Shown here one piece after another: positions 54,787 to 64,000 of a stretch of 64,000 bases of DNA. This DNA comes from Enterococcus haemoperoxidus ATCC BAA-382 (GTDB lineage Bacteria > Bacillota > Bacilli > Lactobacillales > Enterococcaceae). The notes beneath the pieces were generated by a model. The model worked only from the letters and a program-made list of their open reading frames with translations. It was not told where the DNA came from and ran no database searches. The translations under genes and the position numbers were made by a program. The stretch is taken from positions 1,499,464 through 1,563,463 of the forward strand of contig NZ_KE136479.1 in NCBI RefSeq assembly GCF_000407165.1, in the 5' to 3' direction. How positions within the stretch are numbered: the first letter of the stretch is position 1; every line of letters starts with the position of its first letter.

Positions 54787-55410
54787 TTACGTAGTAATTG
54801 ACTCTTTTAATTTATCAAAAGTTTTTTCACCAAAACCTGAAATATTCTTTAAATCTTCAATGCTTTTAAACCCATCGTTTTCTTCCCTATAACGAATGAT
54901 TTCTTGTGCTTTCTTTTGACCAACGCCTGGTAAAGATTGTAATTCAGTCTCACTGGCTTGATTAAGATTGATTTTGCTTGTATCTTTACTTTGGCTTTCT
55001 TGTGATGCACTACTTTTCTCAGGCACCTCTACTTCTTCACCTATCTTAGGAACATAAATGATCATCTGATCTACAATTCGCTCAGAAAAGTTGACTTGTT
55101 TTGTATCTGCCGTATCGCTTACCCCTCCAGCAAGCATCACAGCGTCCCAGACACGCATATTCGCATTTCCTTCATACATTCCTGGTTTTACCACAGCACC
55201 CTTTATATCCACGTATATTTGCTGAGAGTACGAATCTGTCTCGTTTGACTGAGACGAACTGAATAAAGGTACAGCCAACTCATCATCAGGCTGCTTATTA
55301 GAAGTGGCATTCACTAAAAAAAAGACAATAATACTACAAGCCATGCTAAGCAAAATTATACCGCCGAATATATACTGCTTGTATTTCTTTAACAACATAC
55401 GATAATCCAT
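54787..55410 (-). CDS. comEA: Competence DNA receptor ComEA
   Basis: 207 aa. One N-terminal membrane anchor (~14-34), an SLBB domain (~66-125: IYVDIKGAVVKPGMYEG, AVMLAGGVSDTADTKQVN), a Ser/Lys-rich linker, and a C-terminal HhH pair (~147-205: INLNQASETELQSLPGVGQKKAQEII, GFKSIEDLKNISGFGEKTFDKL) that binds dsDNA outside the membrane. It leads comEA-comEB-comEC-holA; 168 bp separate it from comEB, with no obvious terminator there. Confidence 0.95.
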   Translation of the reverse strand: MDYRMLLKKYKQYIFGGIILLSMACSIIVFFLVNATSNKQPDDELAVPLFSSSQSNETDSYSQQIYVDIKGAVVKPGMYEGNANMRVWDAVMLAGGVSDTADTKQVNFSERIVDQMIIYVPKIGEEVEVPEKSSASQESQSKDTSKINLNQASETELQSLPGVGQKKAQEIIRYREENDGFKSIEDLKNISGFGEKTFDKLKESITT

Positions 55411-55482
55411 GATTTTCCCCCTTCTAAATAAAGGTACGCATTCTTTTTATTTTTTCATGATAGAAAATAAAAAAGTTCATCG

Positions 55483-55488
55483 TATAAT
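55483..55488 (+). promoter_or_regulatory. Candidate -10 of sigma-factor gene
   Basis: TATAAT 21 bp before ATG 55509; -35 not convincing. Confidence 0.4.
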
Positions 55489-55508
55489 AGAGTAAGAAGG
55501 TGATAAAG

Positions 55509-56033
55509 ATGGAGAAGGAAATTATTTTGTTATTACAAAAGAAAGATTTTTTGGGGTTAGAAAAGTTCATTGATTTTCTTGGTACAGATATCGTTAAATG
55601 TATCCGGGCAATCTTAAATCATCCAGAGGAAATAACCTTTCGAAAAGAAACAGAAAATGAGGTTTTTTATCGTATTTGGCAGAAAATTTCTAGTTATGAT
55701 ACAGATAAGAGTAGTTTGAAGACGTGGAGTTTAACGATTACACGTAATATTTGTTTGGATAAAAAACGCTCGATCATTCGTGAACAAAATATTATTCCAA
55801 TGGCGCAACTACCTGAGCATGCTTCAGAAGATAAATATTTTGAAAAAGAAAACTTCTTGGATTTGTTGAACTATTTAACTGAAGAAGATCAATTGATTTT
55901 CCTAAAATACTACTATTATCAAGATGCACCAAGTGACATAGCAAAAGAATTAAAGATGGATGTTTCACAGGTTTATAATCATCTATCCAGAGGACGGAAA
56001 AAAATTAAACAACAATTCGATTTGAATGTATAA
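55509..56033 (+). CDS. Orphan sigma-70 family (ECF-like) factor
   Basis: 174 aa. Region 2 spans ~25-90 (EVFYRIWQKISSYDTDKSSLKTWSLTITRN is typical of region 2.2-2.4) and region 4 spans ~118-168 (LTEEDQLIFLKYYYYQDAPSDIAKELKMDVSQVYNHLSRGRKKI). No region 3 or extracytoplasmic domain. No anti-sigma factor of a known class is adjacent; the next gene on the strand is a bPH-domain membrane protein. ATG 55509 has AAGAAGGTG; GTG 55500 is inside that SD. A role in competence or envelope stress is possible from position next to comEA but is inference. Confidence 0.85.
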   Translation: MEKEIILLLQKKDFLGLEKFIDFLGTDIVKCIRAILNHPEEITFRKETENEVFYRIWQKISSYDTDKSSLKTWSLTITRNICLDKKRSIIREQNIIPMAQLPEHASEDKYFEKENFLDLLNYLTEEDQLIFLKYYYYQDAPSDIAKELKMDVSQVYNHLSRGRKKIKQQFDLNV

Positions 56034-56059
56034 AAGAGCCTGTTACGCTCTTATATATC

Positions 56060-56087
56060 TTGTTTTGCGGGCTACACTTTTTAAACT
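56060..56087 (+). promoter_or_regulatory. Candidate promoter between sigma and bPH genes
   Basis: TTGTTT (56060-56065), 16-bp spacer, TAAACT (56082-56087). A small hairpin (AAGAGC / GCTCTT, ~56034-56052) precedes it without a T-run. Confidence 0.4.
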
Positions 56088-56102
56088 AAGGAGGAATTCC
56101 AA

Positions 56103-56924
56103 ATGGCAAATCCATTCAAAGCAGTGATTAATCAACTTAATAACGAAATAGACAAAAATTCAAAAAACGAATTGAATCAACAACAGAAACAGAATCTATT
56201 CAATCAAACAAAAATGTATATATTTTTACAAGACTTTATCGAAAAAGTGAAGCCGTACTTAGAAGAAGGAGAAGAAATCCATGCCTATCTCCCTATGACA
56301 AATGACGGTCAAAATGCTTCTGCTGTTGGTCTTGGTCTTTTGGGTATGTATCACCCTGAATCAGAAGAAGCAAAAGCTTATGTTAAAAATTTCAATGATC
56401 TTAGGGGAAATCGGATTCTGATTTTCACCAATCAACGAATGATTTTTACAACAATCATAGAATTTTTAGATCAAAAAACATTTTTTAGTTATCCTTATAC
56501 AACAATCAAGGCAATCACATTAAAAGAAAATAAAATGAACTATTTTGATTGGGATGACTCTTTTCCACCTAAACGAGTAGCACTTTACACGTATACTTTT
56601 GATTTTGAATCGGAAAATCATATTTTTTCAGAATTATTAGGGCAACGAGATGCTGATATTTTAAAGAGGCAATTATCAGAAATCCCAGCATTGCAAGATA
56701 TTCTTGTTACGAGAAACATTTACCGAAAACATAAATTTGATCGAGTCGTAAATAATCCTGTATTGGCTTATAAAATTATGTATTCTTTACCTCTTGCAGT
56801 TGCTGTGATTTTTCTTATCCTCTTAGCTTTGGGAGGCTTCTTTCACATCGGACCAACGAAATCATTGTTTGATTTTACTACAGAACCTGCTTTGCAAATG
56901 ATTTCCATGTGGCTTTTATACTAA
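56103..56924 (+). CDS. Membrane protein with bacterial PH-like domain, function unknown
   Basis: 273 aa. The N-terminal ~95 aa are soluble and helical. NRILIFTNQRMIFTTIIEFL near residues 100-119 and YPYTTIKAITLKENK near 130 are typical bPH-domain strands. One C-terminal membrane helix (YSLPLAVAVIFLILLALGGFF, ~222-242) is followed by a short outside tail. I do not recognise a named family. AAGGAGGAA precedes ATG 56103. Its place 70 bp behind an orphan sigma factor makes a regulatory link worth testing. Confidence 0.65.
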   Translation: MANPFKAVINQLNNEIDKNSKNELNQQQKQNLFNQTKMYIFLQDFIEKVKPYLEEGEEIHAYLPMTNDGQNASAVGLGLLGMYHPESEEAKAYVKNFNDLRGNRILIFTNQRMIFTTIIEFLDQKTFFSYPYTTIKAITLKENKMNYFDWDDSFPPKRVALYTYTFDFESENHIFSELLGQRDADILKRQLSEIPALQDILVTRNIYRKHKFDRVVNNPVLAYKIMYSLPLAVAVIFLILLALGGFFHIGPTKSLFDFTTEPALQMISMWLLY

Positions 56925-56931
56925 AATACGT

Positions 56932-56970
56932 AAAAGAACAACGAAGTAAAAAAGTCTTCGTTGTTCTTTT
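56932..56970. terminator. Bidirectional terminator, bPH gene / ylbL
   Basis: AAAAGAACAACGAAG pairs perfectly with its complement around a 9-nt loop, with T-runs after it. Convergent genes on both sides. Confidence 0.9.
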
Positions 56971-56972
56971 GC

Positions 56973-59083
<2,111 letters not shown>

Positions 59084-59143
59084 CTTTTTAACGCTCCTTT
59101 ACATAATCGTCCAATATACGTTAATAGTATATCAAATATACAG

Positions 59144-59189
59144 AAAAAAAGATGAAAAATGTTTGAAGTTCGTTCACATTTTCCATCTT
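59144..59189 (-). terminator. Terminator after ylbG
   Basis: Minus strand AAGATGGAAAATGT pairs with ACATTTTTCATCTT (one mismatch), then TTTTTT. It separates ylbF-ylbG from rsmD. Confidence 0.9.
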
Positions 59190-59194
59190 AATTT

Positions 59195-59545
59195 TTACAC
59201 ATTTTCAGCTAAACGAATTTGAGTACTTAATTCCTCAACTTCAAAGCCTTCTTCTTTTTCATACTGGTAAGCAGCTTTTGTACCGATTTTTTCAGCAAAA
59301 TTCATTTCTACATCAGGACGATATGATCGTTCCACTTTACGGACAAAATGCAACCCATTGATTTTAGCTTCTGAACTTTCAATATCTTCTTCATTCATAT
59401 AGATAACAACGTATTTCATCCGACGAGATACATAGTGAATCAGTCCGAAACGCTTCAATGTTTTCAATTGCTTTAAGCTGTATACCCATACAACCAAACA
59501 GCGTCGTTTTTGTATTACAAATTCTTTTTCTTCATTAACTTGCAT
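59195..59545 (-). CDS. ylbG: DUF2129 protein YlbG
   Basis: 116 aa. DUF2129 core RRCLVVWVYSLKQLKTLKRFGLIHYVSRRMKYVVIYM (~14-50, visible as CLVVWVYSLKQLKTLK) then FVRKVERSYRPD. Function unknown; it follows ylbF in most Firmicutes. GGAGGTAA precedes ATG 59545, which lies inside the 3' end of ylbF (11-bp overlap). A tail (EEGFEVEELSTQIRLAE) extends beyond the usual ~90 aa. Confidence 0.9.
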   Translation of the reverse strand: MQVNEEKEFVIQKRRCLVVWVYSLKQLKTLKRFGLIHYVSRRMKYVVIYMNEEDIESSEAKINGLHFVRKVERSYRPDVEMNFAEKIGTKAAYQYEKEEGFEVEELSTQIRLAENV

Positions 59546-59966
59546 GACAATTACCTCCACAACCTGAATGGCTCCCTTTTTCAAAGAAAGGATTTCCGGC
59601 ATCTACTTTAATATCATTTGAAATTGTTTTAGCTACCGCCATACCTACCAAATCTAAAATCGTTTGAATCTCTGTTTCAGAAAAACGGAATTCAGCGACT
59701 TCATCACTTACATCCAATGCTCTTTTGGCCTGACGAACTGCTCGTTGTTTAGTACGAAAGTCTGGTGCATGATTCCCATATGCTTCGATCCGTTCAAAGG
59801 CATCTTTTGCATCCAAAAATGCTTTTTGTTTGTCTCGTACATCTTTTGATGCATACATTGTTTGACGATTTATTTTATAAGATTCAATGCTGTCACTTGT
59901 TAAAATCGCTTGAACAAGTTTTTCTGTTTGATCTTCTATTTCAAAAAGTTTTTCTGTCACTATCAT
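59535..59966 (-). CDS. ylbF: YlbF/RicF-family regulator
   Basis: 143 aa helical DUF964 protein. VQAILTSDSIESYKIN near residue 18 and FLDAKDAFERIEAYG near 50 fit YlbF. It ends in SGCGGNCHAS; B. subtilis RicF carries Cys residues here that help bind an Fe-S cluster in the Ric complex (RicA-RicF-RicT) that guides RNase Y. Two Cys are present. Role in RNA processing inferred from the family. Confidence 0.87.
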   Translation of the reverse strand: MIVTEKLFEIEDQTEKLVQAILTSDSIESYKINRQTMYASKDVRDKQKAFLDAKDAFERIEAYGNHAPDFRTKQRAVRQAKRALDVSDEVAEFRFSETEIQTILDLVGMAVAKTISNDIKVDAGNPFFEKGSHSGCGGNCHAS

Positions 59967-59968
59967 AC

Positions 59969-61090
59969 TTATTCACTTTCCTCTGTTTGAGATATTTCTT
60001 TTTCTGTCTCTTGTAATAAGACTAACATACTTGCTTTAGAGAAAGCAACGCCAATATTTTCATTTTCTTGGTGTGCAAAGCGAGAATGATATAATGAATC
60101 AGAAAACCACGAAAGCACTGTGAATGTTGGATCATAGATTGGCTCAGTATACATACCTGTCGCTTTTTTCTTATCTAATTGACCAGCTTTCAACAATTTT
60201 TGATATTCATCATTCGTCAATGTGAAAATAGCTTCTGCAGTCATTTGTTCTTTGCTAAACTGCCAACTTTCTGCTCGTTCCGGTGAAAGGATATTTTTTT
60301 GATTTTTGTTTAAGGTCTCAAAGAGTTTCTGAGCATTCTTTTGACTGTCTGTGTTCGTATAATAGATAGGTAAACCTTCTTTAAGCTTTAACAAATTGAT
60401 TATTCGGATAACCTGATTACTTTTAACCGCATCAAAACCATTCAACTGTTCATTTATAGGAAGTGGAGTGGCTTCGCCTTCAAGAAGTTGATAGGGCATT
60501 AGCGTCAATAATGATTTTTTGTCTAAGTACGTCACAGCTGAAAGTTTACCAGTACCATGATTAAAAAATAAAATAGCAAATGTCTTATTGTCAAAAGCAA
60601 TTAAAGGACGATAATTCATATCTTCTTCCATTAATTCGACATTATAGCTACTCTCTTTATATGTAAATGCAAAATTTGAATAAATAGTCATCAATTCTGA
60701 AACATCTGATAATTTCATTCCAATTGAAAAGGGTGTTGTTGCTTTTGAATCATTAAAAGCTTTGATTGCAGAAATTTTTTCTTCTTGGATATTCACTTCT
60801 AAATAATCAGCATCTTCTTCACCATAAATCCAAAGTTCATAACCCATTCCTGTCTTGTGTTTTTCAAGTGGCTCACCAAACTCAGCAATAAAATCAGTGA
60901 TCTTTTCACCTATATAAGCAGCATAACCAGAAGTTGAAATTTCTTCATAAGGTAAAGCAGTGTGGGAGACGATTGGTCTCCCTTTATCTGCTTCTTGCTG
61001 CATTTTATCAGCAGGGAAAAAGACAGGTTGTAAATAACCACCTATCAGGACTACAAAGAAAACGCCTAAGAAAGCTAAAAATCGTTTCAT
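59969..61090 (-). CDS. CAP-associated domain protein (YlbC-like) with degenerate CAP domain
   Basis: 373 aa. Membrane anchor/signal ~3-22, CAP-associated N-domain ~55-200 (IGEKITDFIAEFGEPLEKHK, GMGYELWIYGEED), and a C-terminal CAP-like fold ~215-365: VIRIINLLKLKEGLPIYYTN, ... SLYHSRFAHQENENIGVAF. The usual CAP His/Glu tetrad is mostly missing, so activity is doubtful. B. subtilis YlbC has the same architecture and the same ylb neighbourhood. ATG 61090 follows GGGGGAA; GTG 61102 is in that SD. Confidence 0.8.
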   Translation of the reverse strand: MKRFLAFLGVFFVVLIGGYLQPVFFPADKMQQEADKGRPIVSHTALPYEEISTSGYAAYIGEKITDFIAEFGEPLEKHKTGMGYELWIYGEEDADYLEVNIQEEKISAIKAFNDSKATTPFSIGMKLSDVSELMTIYSNFAFTYKESSYNVELMEEDMNYRPLIAFDNKTFAILFFNHGTGKLSAVTYLDKKSLLTLMPYQLLEGEATPLPINEQLNGFDAVKSNQVIRIINLLKLKEGLPIYYTNTDSQKNAQKLFETLNKNQKNILSPERAESWQFSKEQMTAEAIFTLTNDEYQKLLKAGQLDKKKATGMYTEPIYDPTFTVLSWFSDSLYHSRFAHQENENIGVAFSKASMLVLLQETEKEISQTEESE

Positions 61091-61109
61091 CTTTTCCCCC
61101 ACTTTTCTT

Positions 61110-64000
61110 TTAATTTTCTTTTACTTCAATTAATAGATCACCTGAACTGATCGGTTCCTCTTCAAAAACATAGATATGTTCAACTATACCATCAAAACGT
61201 GCTTCGATCGTTGTTTCCATCTTCATCGCTTCCGTTACAAGTAAGGCATCCCCTTTTTTAACTTTATCTCCTTTGCTTACTAAAACTTGGAGGACAGAGC
61301 CAGACATTGTTGCTCCGATTTGCTCTTTATTGGTTGGTTCAGCCTTACGTTTTGCTTGAACAGAAGATTTGATAGAAGTATCTTTGATAACGACTTCACG
61401 ACGTTGTCCGTTCAAATTGAAAAATAGTACTCTGTTTCCTTCAATATCGGGATCACCGATTTCATCTAGACGAATAATCAGAGTTTTCCCTTTTTCGATT
61501 TGAACTTCTACAGATTCTCCTTGACGAATCCCTTGGAAAAATGTTGGCGTATCCAACAAAGTAACATCACCAAAATTTTGATAAGAGGTACGATAATCCA
61601 AGAATACTTGAGGATACATTAAATAGCTCAATATCTCTTCTAGTTTTGGTTCATAGCCGATTTTTTCAGCCAATTCTGCTTTTACTTTATCAAATTTTAT
61701 AGGTGCTGCTAAACTTCCTGGTCTTTCTGTAAAGGCCGGACGTCCTTTCAAAATAATTTTTTGTAAATCCTTAGGAAATCCGCCTACTGGTTGACCTAGA
61801 TCTCCTTGGAAAAACGTCACTACTGATTCTGGAAAACTTAATTCTTCTCCATTATCATAGATATCTTGTTCAGTTAAATTATTTTGAACCATAAACAGTG
61901 CCATATCACCAACAACTTTTGAAGAGGGTGTCACTTTTACGATATCACCAAACATCAAGTTGACGGTATGATACATTTTTTTAATATCATCCCATTGATG
62001 GCCTAGTCCAACAGCTTTAGCCTGTTGTTGTAGATTAGAATACTGTCCACCTGGCATTTCATGCATATAGACTTCTGTTTGTGGTGCATTCAAACCATTT
62101 TCAAATGGTTGATAATACATACGAACATCTTCCCAATAATGGTTAATCTTTTGCGTATTGTCGATGTTAACATCTGGTGTACGGTCTCCATTGACTAAAG
62201 CATAATATAAACTGCTCATGCTCGGCTGACTTGTTGCACCACTCATTGCACTTGTTGCTACGTCTACGATATCTACACCAGCTTTAGTCGCAGCTGAATA
62301 GGTGATAATACCATTACCACTTGTATCATGAGTATGCAGATGAATCGGTAAATCCGTTGTATCTTTTAGCTCACTAATTAAACGATACGCAGCTTGTGGT
62401 TTTAATAAACCAGCCATATCTTTGATTGCAATAATATGGGCACCCATTTTTTCAAGTTCTTTTGCCATATTTTTGTAATATTCAACATTATATTTTGCTC
62501 TCGTTGGATCATTGATATCACCTGTATAACAAATAGCAGCTTCTGCAATTTTCCCTGTGTCTCTAACTGTTTGAATACTTTTTTCCATTTGTGGTAGCCA
62601 ATTCAAACTATCAAAAATACGGAAAACGTCAATACCTTGTTTTGCTGACTCTTTAATAAATTCTTCAATAACATTATCTGGATAATTTTGATAGCCAACA
62701 GCATTCGATCCTCTAAACAGCATTTGTAATAACGTATTAGGCATTAGCTTACGAATTTTACGTAATCTTTGCCATGGATCTTCATTCAAAAAACGATAAG
62801 CAACGTCAAAGGTTGCCCCGCCCCACATTTCACTAGAAAATAGCTCAGGTAATCCTTCACCAGTCAATCGTGCGATTTCTTTGAAATCTTGTGTTCTCAC
62901 GCGAGTTGCTAATAAACTTTGATGTGCATCACGGAAAGTCGTATCAGTTAATAAAACATTTTCTTGTTTTTTAACCCAATCGATTACGCCTTTTGCACCG
63001 TCTTTATCTAAAATATTTTTAGCAGTCACATAATCACTACGTAACTCTAAATCAGTTGGAACACGTGGTGCATCAAAGTATTTTTTCGTTGATTTTTCAA
63101 TTCCAGGAAACCCATTGACCGTTACTTCGCCAATATATTTCATGGTCTTATTACCACGGTCTCTTAATTTCGGAAATTCAAATAATTGTGGCGTACTATC
63201 AATAAATGTCGTTTTGGCTTCACCAGACTGAAATTCAGGATGAGCAATTACTTTGTGTAAAAATGGAATATTAGTTTTAACACCACGAATTCTAAATTCT
63301 CTTAAACAACGCTCCATCTTTTGAATTGCTTTTTCAAAAGTGAAACCATGTGTACAAACTTTTACTAAAAGAGAGTCAAAGTATGGTGTCACTACAGCAC
63401 CTGAATACGCATTCCCTACATCCAACCTAACACCAAAACCACCTGGTGAACGGTACGTATCGATTTTGCCAGTATCCGGCATGAAGTGATTCAGCGGATC
63501 TTCGGTTGTGATCCGGCATTGGATAGCAGCTCCATTTAAAGTGATTTGTTCTTGTTGTGGGATCTTCATATCTTTATGTAGATCAAGCCCTTGAGCGATT
63601 TGCAATTGAGAGACTACAATATCAATATCTGTAATCATTTCTGTAATTGTATGCTCTACTTGAACACGAGGATTTACCTCGATAAAATAAAAATGATCGC
63701 CTTCAACAAGAAACTCAACAGTCCCTGCATTGACATAATTAACATGTTTCATCAGTTGAACCGCAGCATCACAGATTTCTTTACGTTTTTCTTCGTTCAT
63801 TGACACACATGGCGCAACTTCTACAACTTTTTGATGACGACGTTGAACTGAACAATCACGTTCAAATAAATGAACCACATTTCCATGAGTATCCCCTAAG
63901 ATTTGAACCTCAATGTGTTTTGGATTTGAGATATATTTTTCTACATAGACCTCATCTGAACCAAAAGCGGCTTTTGCCTCACTTTTAGCTCGATCATAGC
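61110..64000 (-). CDS. pyc: Pyruvate carboxylase, 5' end outside the window
   Basis: About 963 residues visible; ~180 N-terminal residues (biotin carboxylase start) lie beyond position 64000. It makes oxaloacetate from pyruvate, ATP and bicarbonate. Visible: KYISNPKHIEVQILGD and HLFERDCSVQRRHQK of the biotin carboxylase; a carboxyltransferase with LLTDTTFRDAHQSLLATRVR, SEMWGGATFDVAYRFL and IKDMAGLLKP; and a biotinyl domain with VTEAMKMETTIEA at the C-terminus. The frame stays open to the edge, so the ATG at 63878 is not the start. Confidence 0.96.
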   Translation of the reverse strand, partial: YDRAKSEAKAAFGSDEVYVEKYISNPKHIEVQILGDTHGNVVHLFERDCSVQRRHQKVVEVAPCVSMNEEKRKEICDAAVQLMKHVNYVNAGTVEFLVEGDHFYFIEVNPRVQVEHTITEMITDIDIVVSQLQIAQGLDLHKDMKIPQQEQITLNGAAIQCRITTEDPLNHFMPDTGKIDTYRSPGGFGVRLDVGNAYSGAVVTPYFDSLLVKVCTHGFTFEKAIQKMERCLREFRIRGVKTNIPFLHKVIAHPEFQSGEAKTTFIDSTPQLFEFPKLRDRGNKTMKYIGEVTVNGFPGIEKSTKKYFDAPRVPTDLELRSDYVTAKNILDKDGAKGVIDWVKKQENVLLTDTTFRDAHQSLLATRVRTQDFKEIARLTGEGLPELFSSEMWGGATFDVAYRFLNEDPWQRLRKIRKLMPNTLLQMLFRGSNAVGYQNYPDNVIEEFIKESAKQGIDVFRIFDSLNWLPQMEKSIQTVRDTGKIAEAAICYTGDINDPTRAKYNVEYYKNMAKELEKMGAHIIAIKDMAGLLKPQAAYRLISELKDTTDLPIHLHTHDTSGNGIITYSAATKAGVDIVDVATSAMSGATSQPSMSSLYYALVNGDRTPDVNIDNTQKINHYWEDVRMYYQPFENGLNAPQTEVYMHEMPGGQYSNLQQQAKAVGLGHQWDDIKKMYHTVNLMFGDIVKVTPSSKVVGDMALFMVQNNLTEQDIYDNGEELSFPESVVTFFQGDLGQPVGGFPKDLQKIILKGRPAFTERPGSLAAPIKFDKVKAELAEKIGYEPKLEEILSYLMYPQVFLDYRTSYQNFGDVTLLDTPTFFQGIRQGESVEVQIEKGKTLIIRLDEIGDPDIEGNRVLFFNLNGQRREVVIKDTSIKSSVQAKRKAEPTNKEQIGATMSGSVLQVLVSKGDKVKKGDALLVTEAMKMETTIEARFDGIVEHIYVFEEEPISSGDLLIEVKEN

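Noticed and set aside
59101-59194. Small ORFs between rsmD and ylbG
   Set aside because: The space is filled by the ylbG terminator and the rsmD promoter.

Overview
The window is a low-GC, gene-dense Firmicutes chromosome segment with no rRNA, tRNA, IS element, prophage or CRISPR array that I can see. Gene order and protein style point to Enterococcus, most likely a relative of E. faecalis. The main pointers are a WxL surface protein, the block rpsU-yqeY / phoH-pgpH-ybeY-dgk-era-recO-glyQS, a MurNAc-6P recycling operon with MupG, and a DhaL-DegV fusion. The species call is inference. Most genes are housekeeping and lie on the minus strand.

Layout. 1-1.4 kb: acylphosphatase and a YidC lipoprotein insertase (+). 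1.4-5.9 kb: a tight minus-strand operon of DUF2177, a one-chain fatty-acid-kinase-like DhaL/FakA-middle/DegV fusion, DUF1295, a TspO-like protein and a TetR regulator. This is the best candidate for an undescribed (membrane lipid) system. 6-9.4 kb: glyQS under a glycine T-box. 9.4-16 kb: AAA ATPase, recO, era, dgkA, ybeY, pgpH, phoH. 16.2-18.7 kb: a large WxL surface protein in its own transcription unit. 18.9-21.1 kb: yqeY-rpsU, zur with a Zur box, and the PPDK/PEP-synthase regulator. 21.2-28.4 kb: hom-thrC-thrB, a CzrA-like metal sensor, proC, a phosphoglucomutase and a nitroreductase.

28.4-31.6 kb: vitamin B6 salvage (MocR/PdxR-type regulator divergent from pdxK and an ECF S component) with an unexplained 43-bp direct repeat. 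31.6-32.9 kb: PadR/HAAS pair with three operator-like repeats. 33-37.5 kb: guanine salvage (guaD, NCS2 permease, guaC) with PurBoxes, plus a probably frameshifted membrane ORF. 37.7-39.1 kb: MBL hydrolase and histidine phosphatase. 39.2-44.4 kb: MurNAc recycling (murR, murP, murQ, mupG, EIIA). 44.5-47.6 kb: uppP and a P1B-4 metal ATPase behind a perfect Fur box. 47.7-50 kb: HD protein, DUF47 and Pit phosphate uptake. 50.3-55.4 kb: rpsT, holA and the comEA-EB-EC uptake genes; comEC appears to need a CTG start. 55.5-56.9 kb: an orphan sigma factor and a bPH-domain membrane protein. 57-64 kb: ylbL/sepM, coaD, rsmD, ylbG, ylbF, a CAP-associated protein and a pyruvate carboxylase that runs off the right edge.

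Starts were moved from the longest possible ORF whenever a Shine-Dalgarno sequence favoured an internal codon. All functional statements come from reading motifs and known gene neighbourhoods; no database search was run.
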